Shown here one piece after another: positions 35,423 to 44,504 of a stretch of 64,000 nucleotides of DNA. The number at the start of each line of letters is the position of its first letter. Within the stretch, counting starts at the first letter, position 1. Below the pieces are notes generated by a model. The model saw only the letters and a program-made list of their open reading frames with translations, was not told the DNA's origin and made no database searches. The stretch spans positions 215,045-279,044 of the forward strand of contig NZ_JADDIV010000001.1 of the NCBI RefSeq assembly GCF_015070875.1. The letters run 5' to 3'. Origin of the DNA: Ramlibacter pallidus (lineage in GTDB: Bacteria > Pseudomonadota > Gammaproteobacteria > Burkholderiales > Burkholderiaceae_C). The position numbers and the translations under genes are program-made.

Positions 35423-36403
35423 ATGCAATCCACCTTCACCCGCACCCTGCTCGCCGCCGCCCTGCTCGCGTCCGGCGCCGGCGCCCAGGCGCAGGACAAG
35501 TTCACCTACATGACCAACTGGTACGCGCAGGCCGAGCACGGCGGCTTCTACCAGGCGGTCGCCACGGGCCTGTACAAGAAGTACGGCCTCGACGTGACGA
35601 TCAAGATGGGCGGGCCGCAGGTCAACATCCTGCAGCTGATGGCCGCCGGCCAGACCGACTGCATCATGGGCTCCAGCGACATGCAGATGATGGTGGCGCG
35701 CGCGGGCGGCCTGCCGGTCGTCACGCTCGCCGCCGTGTTCCAGAAGGACCCGCAGGTCTTCATCGCCCACGAAGGCGTGAAGGGCTTCGAGGACATGAAG
35801 GACAAGACGATCCTGATCGCGCCCGCGGCGCAGCGCGGCTACTGGCTGTGGCTCAAGGGCAAGTACGGCCTGCAGGATTCGCAGACGCGCCCGTACACCT
35901 TCAACATCCAGCCCTTCGTCGCGGACAAGAACACCGTGCAGCAGGGTTACCTGACCTCCGAGCCGTTCGCCGTGCAGAAGGCGGGCGTGAAGGCCACCAC
36001 CTTCCTGTTCGCCGACCACGGCTGGACGTCGTACGCCACCACGATCTCCTGCCTGGAAGACACGGTGAAGAACCGCGGCAAGGCGGTCGACAGCTTCGTC
36101 AAGGCCACCATGGAAGGCTGGAAGAGCTTCCTGGCCGACCCGGCGCCGGGCGCCGCGCTGATCAAGAAGGACAACCCCAACATGACCGACGAGCAGATCG
36201 CATACTCGGTCGGCAAGCTCAAGGAGATGGGCATCATCACCGCCGGCGACGCGAAGGTGAGCGGCATCGGCACCATGAGCGAGGCGCGCCTGAAACAGAA
36301 CTACGCCTTCCTGGTGGACCACAAGCTGGTCGACCCGGCCAAGCTGAAGATGGAGGACGCCTTCCGGCTCGACGCCATCAAGGCGACCAAGGTCCTGCCG
36401 TGA
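35423..36403 (+). CDS. NitT/TauT-type ABC binding protein (NMT1/THI5-like), copy A
   Basis: A 326-residue periplasmic receptor with a cleavable leader (AQAQ near residue 24). The mature start DKFTYMTNWYAQAEHGGFYQAVATGLYKKYGLDVTIKMGG matches NMT1/THI5-like binding proteins, several of which carry pyrimidines or other N-heterocycles. Its stop overlaps the ATPase start (TGATG). It is related to copy B at 40004 over most of its length (shared WYAQAEHGG and GWKS..DPAPG), which lacks its own permease and so probably shares this one. Confidence 0.9.
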   Translation: MQSTFTRTLLAAALLASGAGAQAQDKFTYMTNWYAQAEHGGFYQAVATGLYKKYGLDVTIKMGGPQVNILQLMAAGQTDCIMGSSDMQMMVARAGGLPVVTLAAVFQKDPQVFIAHEGVKGFEDMKDKTILIAPAAQRGYWLWLKGKYGLQDSQTRPYTFNIQPFVADKNTVQQGYLTSEPFAVQKAGVKATTFLFADHGWTSYATTISCLEDTVKNRGKAVDSFVKATMEGWKSFLADPAPGAALIKKDNPNMTDEQIAYSVGKLKEMGIITAGDAKVSGIGTMSEARLKQNYAFLVDHKLVDPAKLKMEDAFRLDAIKATKVLP

Positions 36404-37221
36404 TGCGCGAACCGCCCGCGGTGCTGGCCGAGGCGCCGCCCGCCGTCGAGGTGCTGTCGGCGCACAAGACCTATCCGAACGGCACCGTCGCCCTGCAGCC
36501 CGTCGACCTGAAGATCCCCGAGGGCGAGTTCGTCACGCTGCTCGGGCCTTCCGGTTGCGGCAAGAGCACGCTGCTGAAGATGGTCGCGGGGCTGCTGGAG
36601 CCCACCGACGGCCGCATCCAGCTGTGGCGCAAGCCGGTGGCGCAGCTGGATGCGGCCGGCAGGAAGCTCGCCTTCGTGTTCCAGGCGCCGACGCTGATGC
36701 CGTGGGCCAGCGTGGAGAGCAACGTGCGCCTGCCGCTCGACCTGGCGGGCGGCGTGCCGCGCGAGGAAGCGCAGGCGCGTGTCGCCGACGCCCTGGCGCT
36801 GGTGGGCCTCTCGAAGTTCGCCAAGGCCTTGCCGCGCAACCTCTCGGGCGGCATGCAGATGCGCGTGTCCATCGCCCGCAGCCTGGTGGTGCAGCCCAAC
36901 CTGCTGCTGATGGACGAGCCCTTCGGCGCGCTCGACGAGATCACGCGCCACAAGCTGGACAGCGACCTCCTGCACCTGTGGCAGGAGAAGAAGCTGACCG
37001 TGGTGTTCGTCACCCACTCGATCCACGAGGCGGTGTTCCTGTCCAACCGCGTGGTCATGATGGCCGCGCGCCCCGGCCGTGTGACCGAGGAAGTGGTGAT
37101 CGACGAGCCCTACCCGCGCAAGCCGGGCTTCATGGTGACGCCGCGCTTCGCCGGCTACGCCAAGCACCTGCAGGACAGCCTGTTGCGCGCGAGCCAGGAG
37201 AACGACGAGGGAGACGCGTGA
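36403..37221 (+). CDS. NitT/TauT-type ABC transporter ATPase
   Basis: A 272-residue ATPase. Walker A is GPSGCGKSTLLKMVAG (about 47-60), the signature LSGGMQMRVSIARSL, Walker B LLLMDEPFGALDEITR and the switch VFVTHSIHEAV. These features are typical of the nitrate/sulfonate/bicarbonate group. It is tightly coupled to both the binding protein and the permease by TGATG overlaps. Confidence 0.92.
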   Translation: MREPPAVLAEAPPAVEVLSAHKTYPNGTVALQPVDLKIPEGEFVTLLGPSGCGKSTLLKMVAGLLEPTDGRIQLWRKPVAQLDAAGRKLAFVFQAPTLMPWASVESNVRLPLDLAGGVPREEAQARVADALALVGLSKFAKALPRNLSGGMQMRVSIARSLVVQPNLLLMDEPFGALDEITRHKLDSDLLHLWQEKKLTVVFVTHSIHEAVFLSNRVVMMAARPGRVTEEVVIDEPYPRKPGFMVTPRFAGYAKHLQDSLLRASQENDEGDA

Positions 37222-38009
37222 TGAAGGTGAAGACGAACTACGCCAAGGTCCTCTATCCCAGCCTGGTGGCGCTGCTGCTGCTCACCGCCTGGCAGGGCGT
37301 GGTCACCGGCTTGAAGCTGCCGCCCTACCTGGTGCCCTCGCCGATCCTGATGCTGCAGACGCTGGTGACCGACTGGCAGGTGCTGGGCGGCTCGCTGCTG
37401 TTCACGCTCAAGATCACGCTGCTGTCCTTCGCGGTGGCCGTGGTGCTGGGCGTGCTGATCTCGTTCCTGTTCGTGCAGAGCCGCAAGATCGAGACAGCGC
37501 TGTTTCCCTACGCCGTGCTGCTGCAGGTCACGCCGATCGTCGCCGTCGCCCCGCTGATCATCATCTGGGTGAAGAACCCGACCGCGTCGCTGATCATCTG
37601 CGCGGCGCTGGTGGCGCTGTTCCCGATCATCTCCAACACCACGCTGGGCCTGCGCAGCATCGACCCCGACCTGCAAAGCTATTTCGCGATGAACCGGGCC
37701 AGCCGCATGCAGACGCTGCTGCGCCTGCGCATCCCGAGCGCGCTGCCCTACTTCTTCGGGGGGCTGCGCATCTCCAGCGGCCTGGCACTGATCGGCGCGG
37801 TGGTCGCCGAGTTCGTGGCCGGCACCGGCGGCAGCAGCACCGGCCTGGCCTACCAGATCCTGTTCGCCGGCTACCAGCTGAACATCCCGCGCATGTTCGC
37901 CGCACTGCTGCTGATCTCGCTGGCTGGCGTCGGGCTGTTCGTGCTGATGGCTTGGCTGTCCAGGCTGGCCCTGGGCTCCTGGCACGCCAGCGAACTCTCC
38001 CGCGATTGA
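37221..38009 (+). CDS. NitT/TauT-type ABC transporter permease
   Basis: A 262-residue inner-membrane permease with about six spans. The EAA loop is AMNRASRMQTLLRLRIPSALPYFFGGLRISSGLALIGAVVAEF. It ends with a short basic tail. It is followed after 23 bp by the FAD oxidase gene, probably in one transcript, so substrate uptake and oxidation are linked. Confidence 0.92.
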   Translation: MKVKTNYAKVLYPSLVALLLLTAWQGVVTGLKLPPYLVPSPILMLQTLVTDWQVLGGSLLFTLKITLLSFAVAVVLGVLISFLFVQSRKIETALFPYAVLLQVTPIVAVAPLIIIWVKNPTASLIICAALVALFPIISNTTLGLRSIDPDLQSYFAMNRASRMQTLLRLRIPSALPYFFGGLRISSGLALIGAVVAEFVAGTGGSSTGLAYQILFAGYQLNIPRMFAALLLISLAGVGLFVLMAWLSRLALGSWHASELSRD

Positions 38010-38032
38010 CCTCCCCGGCCGCGCAGTACCCC

Positions 38033-39400
38033 ATGAACGCTCCCATCCACCCCATCGAGCAGCTCCACGTGGCCCTGCCGGACCTCGACTGGGTCACCGA
38101 CGGCAACCGCATCGCCCGGCTCTCGCAGGACTTCTCGTGGTTCAGCCCGGTCCTCAAGCGCCAGCTGGCGGGCAAGGTGGCCGACGCCGTGGCGCGCCCG
38201 CGCAACGAGGACGAGGTCAAGCGCCTGGTCGGCCTGTGCGCGAAGCTGCGCATCCCCCTCACCATCCGCGGCAGCGGCACCGGCAACTACGGGCAGGCCG
38301 TGCCGCTGCGCGGCGGCGTGGTGCTGGACATGAGCGGCTACAACCAGTTCATCGGCGCGCGTCACGGCACCGCGCGGGCGCAGGCCGGCATGCGCCTGGT
38401 CGACTTCGAGAAGGAAACCCGCGCCGCCTGCGGCATGGAACTGCGCTGCATGCCGTCCACCTACCGCAGCGCCACCCTGGGCGGCCTGTTCGGCGGCGGC
38501 TTCGGCGGCATCGGCTCCATCAACCACGGCCCGCTGGCCGCGCGCGGCAACGTCATCGCGATCAAGGCGCTGACGATCGAGGAAGAACCGCAGGTCGTCG
38601 AACTGCGGGGCCCCGACGCGCTGCTGCTGCACCACCTGTGGGGCACCAACGGCCTGGTGCTGGAGATCGAGCTGGCGCTGGCGCCGGCGCAGGACTGGCA
38701 GGAGCACTTCGTCGTCTTCCGCTCGTTCGATGACGCCCTCGAGTTCGGCAACGCGGTGGCCCACGCCCCCGGCATCGCCAAGCGCGAGATCGGCTTGCTG
38801 GCCGACCCCATCCCCGGCTACCTGAAGCAGCATGCCGACGAACTGCCGGCCGGGTGCCACGCGATGATCCTGGCGATCGCCCCGAGCAGCGAGGGCGCGA
38901 TGCGCGAGCTGGCGCAGCTCTGGCGCGGCGAGGTGACGTACACCGCCACGGCCGAAGACATCGCGCGCACCCGCCACACGCTGCTGGAATACACCTGGAA
39001 CCACACCACCCTCGCGGCCTTCAAGGTGGACAAGGGCATCACCTACCTGCAAAGCGCCTTCACCCCCGGCCAGCACCTGGAACAGGTGCGGCGCATGGAG
39101 AAGCTGCTCAGCCCCGAGGTGCAGATGCACGCCGAGTTCATCCGCAACCTCGACGGGCAGGTCACCTGCACGGCGCTGCAGGTGGTGAAGTTCACCACCG
39201 AGGAGCGGCTGCAGGAGATCATGGCCCTGCACCGCGAGAACGGCGTGCGCATCAACGACCCGCACGTCTTCATCGTGGAGGACGGCAAGGCGGGCGGTGC
39301 GCTCTCGCAGGGCGTCCTGGACATGAAGAAGCGCTTCGACCCGCTCGGCCTGCTGAACCCCGGCAAGGTGCGGGCGTGGATGGAAGAGGGTCCGCAGTGA
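38033..39400 (+). CDS. FAD-binding oxidase, GlcD/VAO type, copy 1
   Basis: A 455-residue flavoprotein of the FAD-linked oxidase family (PCMH fold). The N-terminal FAD domain has IPLTIRGSGTGNYGQAVPLRGGVVLDMSGYN (about 75-105) and the pyrophosphate loop ATLGGLFGGGFGGIGSINHG. The C-terminal substrate domain ends KRFDPLGLLNPGKVRAW. Such enzymes oxidise alcohols, hydroxy acids or amines; the substrate is unknown here. It is similar in plan to copy 2 (44501-45916) in the same cluster. Its stop overlaps the GTG start of the RidA-like gene. Confidence 0.88.
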   Translation: MNAPIHPIEQLHVALPDLDWVTDGNRIARLSQDFSWFSPVLKRQLAGKVADAVARPRNEDEVKRLVGLCAKLRIPLTIRGSGTGNYGQAVPLRGGVVLDMSGYNQFIGARHGTARAQAGMRLVDFEKETRAACGMELRCMPSTYRSATLGGLFGGGFGGIGSINHGPLAARGNVIAIKALTIEEEPQVVELRGPDALLLHHLWGTNGLVLEIELALAPAQDWQEHFVVFRSFDDALEFGNAVAHAPGIAKREIGLLADPIPGYLKQHADELPAGCHAMILAIAPSSEGAMRELAQLWRGEVTYTATAEDIARTRHTLLEYTWNHTTLAAFKVDKGITYLQSAFTPGQHLEQVRRMEKLLSPEVQMHAEFIRNLDGQVTCTALQVVKFTTEERLQEIMALHRENGVRINDPHVFIVEDGKAGGALSQGVLDMKKRFDPLGLLNPGKVRAWMEEGPQ

Positions 39401-39849
39401 GCATGGGCACGCCCATGGCGAACTACGCCGCCGCGCGGCGCGCCGGCGGCTTCCTGTTCGTCAGCGGCGTGGTGGCCGTGAACCCGGCGCGCAAGGCGGT
39501 TGTGCAGGCCTACGAGGACCTGCCGCCGCAGGCGCGCGAGCAGCTGCGCGGCATCGGCTACGACACCGGCCAGATGACGGTGGACCTGTACGAGGCCCCT
39601 GCCGTCGCCCAGAGCTGGTTCGTGCTGGACCGCATCCGCCAATTGGCGCACGAACATGGTGCGCAGATGCAGGACGCCGTCAAGCTGGTGCAGTACTTCC
39701 GCGACCTGCGCCACTACCCGTTCTACAACCGCGTGCGCACCCTCTTCTACGGCGACCAGCCGCCCGCCAGCACGGTGGTGGAAGTGGCACGGTTCATGCC
39801 TTCCGACCTGGCGTTGATCGAGGTGGAAGCGACGATCCACCTGGGTTGA
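39397..39849 (+). CDS. RidA/YjgF-family protein
   Basis: A 150-residue enamine/imine deaminase-like protein. It has FLFVSGVVAVNP near residue 20 and the C-terminal VVEVARFMPSDLALIEVEATI, where the arginine aligns with the catalytic Arg of RidA. An insertion around residues 45-65 is longer than in E. coli RidA (about 128 residues). The GTG at 39397 overlaps the FAD oxidase stop (GTGA) and has GAGGG at 7 nt; an ATG lies two codons later. In this cluster it may hydrolyse a reactive imine made by an oxidase. Confidence 0.85.
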   Translation: MSMGTPMANYAAARRAGGFLFVSGVVAVNPARKAVVQAYEDLPPQAREQLRGIGYDTGQMTVDLYEAPAVAQSWFVLDRIRQLAHEHGAQMQDAVKLVQYFRDLRHYPFYNRVRTLFYGDQPPASTVVEVARFMPSDLALIEVEATIHLG

Positions 39850-39857
39850 CCCACAAC

Positions 39858-39918
39858 GTCATTCCCCCGCAGGCGGGAATCCAGGGCGCCCTGGGTTCCC
39901 GCCTGCGCGGGAATGACG
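39858..39918. repeat. BIME-type inverted repeat pair, head to head
   Basis: Two inverted copies of the unit seen at 4.0 and 14.5 kb, here almost adjacent: CGTCATTCCCCCGCAGGCGG..ATCCAGG faces CTGGGTTCCCGCC..GGAATGACG. It lies in the 154-bp gap between the RidA-like gene and binding protein B and could end or process the first half of the cluster transcript. Confidence 0.7.
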
Positions 39919-40003
39919 GAGATGCAGAGTAGAAGCAGGCAGCGGCGGTGCCGCGGGTCATTGCTCTGGTTTTTTCCACACGTAGTACGACCGGAGAAAC
40001 TCC

Positions 40004-40966
40004 ATGAAATCTGCCCTCACCGCCTTCGCCTTCGCGGCCGCCGCCACCTTCGCGCACGCGCAGGACAAGGTCACCTTCCTCACCTCCTGGTACGCCCAGG
40101 CCGAACATGGCGGCTACTACCAGGCCGTCGCCAACGGCATCTACAAGAAGCACGGCCTCGACGTCACCGTCAAGATGGGCGGGCCGCAGGTCAACGCCGT
40201 GCAGCTGCTGGCCGCCGGCCAGGCCGACTTCATGATGGGCAAGGACTTCCAGGTGCTCAACGGCATCCAGTCCGGCGTGCCCATGGTCACCGTCGCGGCC
40301 GTCTTCCAGATGGAGCCGCAGGGCATGGTCACGCACCCGGACGTGAACAAGCTGTCCGACCTGAAGGGCAAGACCATCTACCTGGCCACCAGCGGCCGCA
40401 CCTCCTGGTTCCCGTGGCTGAAGGCGAAGTACGGCTTCACCGACGAACAGTCGCGCCCCTACACCTTCAACATGCAGCCCTTCTTCGCCGACAGGAACGC
40501 GGCGCAGCAGGGCTACCCGGGCTCGGAGCCCTACATCGCCGAACAGGCCGGCCAGAAGGTGAAGTTCTTCCTGTTCGCCGACGAGGGCTATCCCCCGTAC
40601 GGCAACACGATCGTCACGATGCAGAAGATGGCCAAGGAGAAGCCGGACGTCGTGCAGCGCTTCGTGCGCGCCACCATCGAAGGCTGGAAGAGCTACCTGC
40701 AGGACCCGGCGCCGGGCAACGCGCTGATCAAGAAGGACAACCCGAAGATGGACGACGGCACGCTCGCCTACGGCCACAAGGTGATGAAGCAGATGAAGTT
40801 CTTCGACGGCGGCGATGCGGCGAAGATGGGCGCCGGCATCATGACCGACGCGCGCTGGCAGAAGACCTACGACCTGATGGTCACCAGCGAACTGCTCAAG
40901 CCGATGCCGAACTGGAAGGACGCATACACGCTCCAGTTCGTGAAGGACCTGAAGGTCATGCCGTAA
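40004..40966 (+). CDS. NitT/TauT-type ABC binding protein (NMT1/THI5-like), copy B
   Basis: A 320-residue receptor, paralogous to the one at 35423. It has a clear signal peptide (MKSALTAFAFAAAATFAHAQ) and a strong GGAGAAACTCC ribosome site. The mature start DKVTFLTSWYAQAEHGGYYQAVANGIYKKHGLDVTVKMGGP is almost the same as in copy A, while the ligand-lining loops differ (QADFMMGKDFQVLNG against QTDCIMGSSDMQMM). It has no adjacent permease genes and is followed after 21 bp by the Rieske oxygenases. Confidence 0.9.
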   Translation: MKSALTAFAFAAAATFAHAQDKVTFLTSWYAQAEHGGYYQAVANGIYKKHGLDVTVKMGGPQVNAVQLLAAGQADFMMGKDFQVLNGIQSGVPMVTVAAVFQMEPQGMVTHPDVNKLSDLKGKTIYLATSGRTSWFPWLKAKYGFTDEQSRPYTFNMQPFFADRNAAQQGYPGSEPYIAEQAGQKVKFFLFADEGYPPYGNTIVTMQKMAKEKPDVVQRFVRATIEGWKSYLQDPAPGNALIKKDNPKMDDGTLAYGHKVMKQMKFFDGGDAAKMGAGIMTDARWQKTYDLMVTSELLKPMPNWKDAYTLQFVKDLKVMP

Positions 40967-40987
40967 CGCGGGCTGGGGAGACACCTC

Positions 40988-42037
40988 ATGCTCGTGACCC
41001 GTCAACCGGTGTTGCGGCGGTTCTGGTACGCCGTGATGCCGATGGAGAAGCTCGCCCGCAGCCCGCAGCCCTTCACGCTGCTGGGCGAGGACATCGTGCT
41101 GTGGCGCCGCGCCGATGGCACGCCCGCCGCGGTGCGCGACCGCTGCTGCCACCGCACCGCCAGGCTGTCCAAGGGCTTCCTCGAGGGCGACCACATCGTC
41201 TGCGGCTACCACGGCTGGACGTACGACGGCAGCGGCGCCTGCGTGAAGATCCCGCAGGCGCCCGACCTGCAGATCCCGGCCGGCGCCAAGGTTCCGGCCT
41301 ACCACTGCCAGGAACGCTTCGGCTACGCCTGGGTCGCGCTGGACGATCCGCTGGTGCCGCTGCTGCAGCCCGAGGAGGAAGCGCTCGGCCACCGCCGCAT
41401 CCACCAGTTCGACGAAGCCTGGGACACCGGCGCGCTGCGGATGATGGAGAACTCCTTCGACACCGCCCACTTCGCCTTCGTGCACAAGGGCACCTTCGGC
41501 CAGGGCGACCAGCCGAAGCCGGTGCACTTCGCGCTGGACGAGACGGACTACGGCTTCGAGGCGCGGGTGGTGCTGGAGATCAACAACCCTCCCGTCTCGC
41601 ACCGGATCACCGGGACGACCGCGCCGACCACGACGCGGACGTTCTCGAACCAGTGGCACCTGCCCTTCCTGCGCAAGCTGGGGCTGGCCTACCCGAGCGG
41701 CATCCGCCACACGATCTACACCTGCGCGACGCCGATCGACGACACGCGCATCCAGCTGATCCAGTGGCTGTACCGGAACGACACCGAGGAAGACTGCCCC
41801 GCCGCGCTGCTGAACGACTGGGACACGCGCGTCGTGCTGGAAGACAAGGTGATCCTGGAGTCGGTGGATGCCGACGCCCCCGTGGACGTCGGCCGTCGCG
41901 ACGAGCAGAGCATGGCCAGCGACCGCCCCGGGATGATCATGCGCAAGCGCCTGTTGGCGCTGCTGCGCGAGCACGGTGAACAGGAAGTGCACGGCTGGAC
42001 CCGCATCCGGCCGGTGAAGGAGGCCGCCCCATGCTGA
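40988..42037 (+). CDS. Rieske non-heme iron oxygenase, copy 1
   Basis: A 349-residue oxygenase alpha subunit. The Rieske cluster ligands are C53xH55 (RCCHRTARL) and C72xxH75 (VCGYHGW). The mononuclear iron ligands are in NSFDTAHFAFVH (Asp158, His161, His166), so both centres look intact. The length and layout resemble single-component-type O- or N-demethylases (VanA, NdmA/NdmB) more than ring-dihydroxylating alpha subunits with beta partners. No reductase or ferredoxin gene adjoins, so electrons must come from elsewhere. It overlaps copy 2 by 7 bp. Confidence 0.9.
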   Translation: MLVTRQPVLRRFWYAVMPMEKLARSPQPFTLLGEDIVLWRRADGTPAAVRDRCCHRTARLSKGFLEGDHIVCGYHGWTYDGSGACVKIPQAPDLQIPAGAKVPAYHCQERFGYAWVALDDPLVPLLQPEEEALGHRRIHQFDEAWDTGALRMMENSFDTAHFAFVHKGTFGQGDQPKPVHFALDETDYGFEARVVLEINNPPVSHRITGTTAPTTTRTFSNQWHLPFLRKLGLAYPSGIRHTIYTCATPIDDTRIQLIQWLYRNDTEEDCPAALLNDWDTRVVLEDKVILESVDADAPVDVGRRDEQSMASDRPGMIMRKRLLALLREHGEQEVHGWTRIRPVKEAAPC

Positions 42038-43083
42038 CCACGAGACAGAAGGTGCTGCGGCGCTTCTGGTACGCGCTGCTGCCGATGTCCGCCCTGGACG
42101 ATGGGCCGAAGCCCTTCCGCCTGATGGGCGAGGACCTGGTGCTGTGGAAGCAGGCCGACGGCACGCCCGCCGCGGTGCGCGACCGCTGCTGCCACCGCAC
42201 GGCGAAGCTGTCCAGGGGCTTCGTGCAGGACGGCAACATCGTCTGCGGCTACCACGGCTGGACCTACGACTGCACCGGCACCTGCGTGAAGATCCCGCAG
42301 GCCCCGGACATGGCGATCCCCGCCAACGCCAAGGTGCCCGCTTACCGCGCGCAGGAGAAGTACGGCTACGTGTGGGTGGCGCTGGACGACCCCTTGCGGC
42401 CCATCCCGCACTTCCCGGAAGACGGCCAGCCCGGCATGCGCCGCATCTTCCAGTTCCACGAGGAATGGCGGACCAGCCCGCTGCGCATGATGGAGAACTC
42501 GTTCGACAACTCGCACTTCTCCTACGTGCACAAGGCCAACTTCGGCATCCTCGAGAACCCGAAGCCGGCGCCCTACACCTTCACCGAGACCGACTACGGC
42601 TTCGAGGCGGAGACGCTGGTCCCGATCCGCAACCCGGCGCAAAGCCACCGCGTGACCGGGACCACCGAGGAGATCACGCACCGCCACCTGGTGAACCGCT
42701 ACTACCTGCCCTTCGCCCGCCGCTTCGGCTGCACCTATCCGGCCAGCGGCATCGCGCACATCATCTACAACTGTGCGACGCCGATCGACGACGACCGCAT
42801 GCTGCTGGTGCAATGGCTGTACCGCAACGACAGCGAAGCGCAGTGCAGCACGCAGGAACTGATCGACTGGGACGCGCAGATCACGGCCGAGGACCGCGAA
42901 ATCCTGGAGGCGACCGATCCGGACGCGTGCGTGGACACCACCCGCAAGGTGGAGTTCCACATGCCCTCCGACAAGCCGGGACTCGTCATCCGCAAGCAGC
43001 TGCTGGACCTGCTGCGGGCGCACGGGGAAGAGGAAGTTCACCGTGGCAACGTCGTGATCCCGCTGCGCGAGGTGGCGGCATGA
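42031..43083 (+). CDS. Rieske non-heme iron oxygenase, copy 2
   Basis: A 350-residue paralog of the previous gene, with the same cluster ligands (C53xH55, C72xxH75) and iron motif NSFDNSHFSYVH (Asp159, His162, His167). Divergence is concentrated in residues 120-150 and the region after 230, where substrate specificity usually resides. Tandem pairs of this size act on related substrates in N-demethylation systems, but whether these demethylate, hydroxylate or act as one hetero-oligomer is unknown. Its stop overlaps the amidohydrolase ATG (ATGA). Confidence 0.9.
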   Translation: MLTTRQKVLRRFWYALLPMSALDDGPKPFRLMGEDLVLWKQADGTPAAVRDRCCHRTAKLSRGFVQDGNIVCGYHGWTYDCTGTCVKIPQAPDMAIPANAKVPAYRAQEKYGYVWVALDDPLRPIPHFPEDGQPGMRRIFQFHEEWRTSPLRMMENSFDNSHFSYVHKANFGILENPKPAPYTFTETDYGFEAETLVPIRNPAQSHRVTGTTEEITHRHLVNRYYLPFARRFGCTYPASGIAHIIYNCATPIDDDRMLLVQWLYRNDSEAQCSTQELIDWDAQITAEDREILEATDPDACVDTTRKVEFHMPSDKPGLVIRKQLLDLLRAHGEEEVHRGNVVIPLREVAA

Positions 43084-44504
43084 GCAGCTTCCTGATCCGC
43101 CATGCCACCGCTGTGCTCACCGGCCTGCCGGGCGATGCCGCGCGCGCGAAGGGCACGGACCTGCGGGTGCGCGACGGCCGCATCGCGGCGATCGGCGACC
43201 TGGCACCGGAACCCGGCGAGCGGCAGGTCGACGCCGGCGGCTGCGTGATCTACCCGGCCTGGGTGAACACGCACCACCACCTGTTCCAGTCGATGCTCAA
43301 GGGCGACCCCGTCGGCCTGAACGCGACGCTGACGCCCTGGCTCACCGCCACCCCGATGCGGCTGCGCCCGCGCATGACGGAGCAGGACTTCCGCCTCGCC
43401 GCCCGCATCGGCCTGCTGGAACTGGCGCTCTCCGGCTGCGGCACGGTGGCGGACCACAACTACCACTACTACCCGGACATGCCCTACGACAGCTCCGCCA
43501 TCCTGTTCGAGGAAGCGGCGAAGCTGGGCCTGCGCTTCGTGCTGTGCCGCGGCGGCGGCACGCTGTCGCGCGCGACACCGGGCGTGGAGCTGCCGCCGGC
43601 GTCGCGACCGGAGACGCTCGACGGCTTCCTCGCCGACATGCGGCGGCTGGCGCGCGAGTTCCACGACCCCGCGCCCGATGCCATGCAGCGGGTGGTGATG
43701 GCGCCCACCACGCCGCCGCACTCGATGCGGCCGGAGGAGATGCGCGAAACGGCGCGCATGGCCCGCGCGCTGGGCCTGCGGCTGCACTCGCACCTGTCGG
43801 AGACCGTGCACTACCAGGACAGCGTGCAGGAGAAGCACCGGATGACGCCGGTGGCTTTCTGCGAAAGCATCGACTGGCTCGGCCCCGACGTCTGGTACGC
43901 CCACCTGGTCAAGCTGGACCCCGAGGAGATCGCCCTGCTGGGACGCACCCGCACGGGCATCGCGCACTGCCCGCAGAGCAATGGGCGGCTGGGCAGCGGC
44001 ATCGCGCCGGTGCGTGCGCTGGAAGCCGCCGGCGCGCAGATCTCGATCGGGGTCGACGGTGCGGCTTCGAACGAGGCCGCGGACATGATCTCGGAAACGC
44101 ACGCCGCCTGGCTGATGGCCCGCGCCCGGGCGGGGCAGGAAGCCACGGCGTACTACCGCGGCGGCCAGGGCGAGGCCGAAGCCGCATCGACGACCGTCGA
44201 GGACGTGGTGCGCTGGGGCACGGCCGGCGGTGCGCAGGTGCTGGGCCTGGATGCGGTCGGCACGCTGGCACCCGGCCAGGCCGCCGACTTCGCCATCTAT
44301 GGCCTGGACCGCGACCCGCGCTACTTCGGACTGCACGATCCCGCCATCGGGCCCGTGGCCAGCGGCGGCACGGCGGACCTGCGCCATCTCTTCGTCGCCG
44401 GCCGGGAGGTCGTGCGCGACGGCCGCGTGCCGAACCTCGACGTGATCGAGCTGGGACGCCAGAGCCGCGCCGCGGTGAAGGCACTGCTGGAGCGGACCGC
44501 ATGA
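43080..44504 (+). CDS. Amidohydrolase, 8-oxoguanine deaminase/TrzA-like
   Basis: A 474-residue enzyme of the amidohydrolase superfamily, cytosine deaminase/AtzA/TrzA group. Metal ligands are in NTHHHLFQSM (His65, His67), LHSHLSE (about 240) and GVDGAASNEAADM (about 325), with WYAHLVKLD between. The sequence plan, including THHHLFQ and the HCPQSNGRLGSGIAP segment, resembles 8-oxoguanine deaminase. The family deaminates or dechlorinates purines, pyrimidines and triazines. It is coupled to the Rieske gene before it and the FAD oxidase after it (ATGA overlaps), which points to an N-heterocycle substrate. Confidence 0.86.
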   Translation: MSSFLIRHATAVLTGLPGDAARAKGTDLRVRDGRIAAIGDLAPEPGERQVDAGGCVIYPAWVNTHHHLFQSMLKGDPVGLNATLTPWLTATPMRLRPRMTEQDFRLAARIGLLELALSGCGTVADHNYHYYPDMPYDSSAILFEEAAKLGLRFVLCRGGGTLSRATPGVELPPASRPETLDGFLADMRRLAREFHDPAPDAMQRVVMAPTTPPHSMRPEEMRETARMARALGLRLHSHLSETVHYQDSVQEKHRMTPVAFCESIDWLGPDVWYAHLVKLDPEEIALLGRTRTGIAHCPQSNGRLGSGIAPVRALEAAGAQISIGVDGAASNEAADMISETHAAWLMARARAGQEATAYYRGGQGEAEAASTTVEDVVRWGTAGGAQVLGLDAVGTLAPGQAADFAIYGLDRDPRYFGLHDPAIGPVASGGTADLRHLFVAGREVVRDGRVPNLDVIELGRQSRAAVKALLERTA

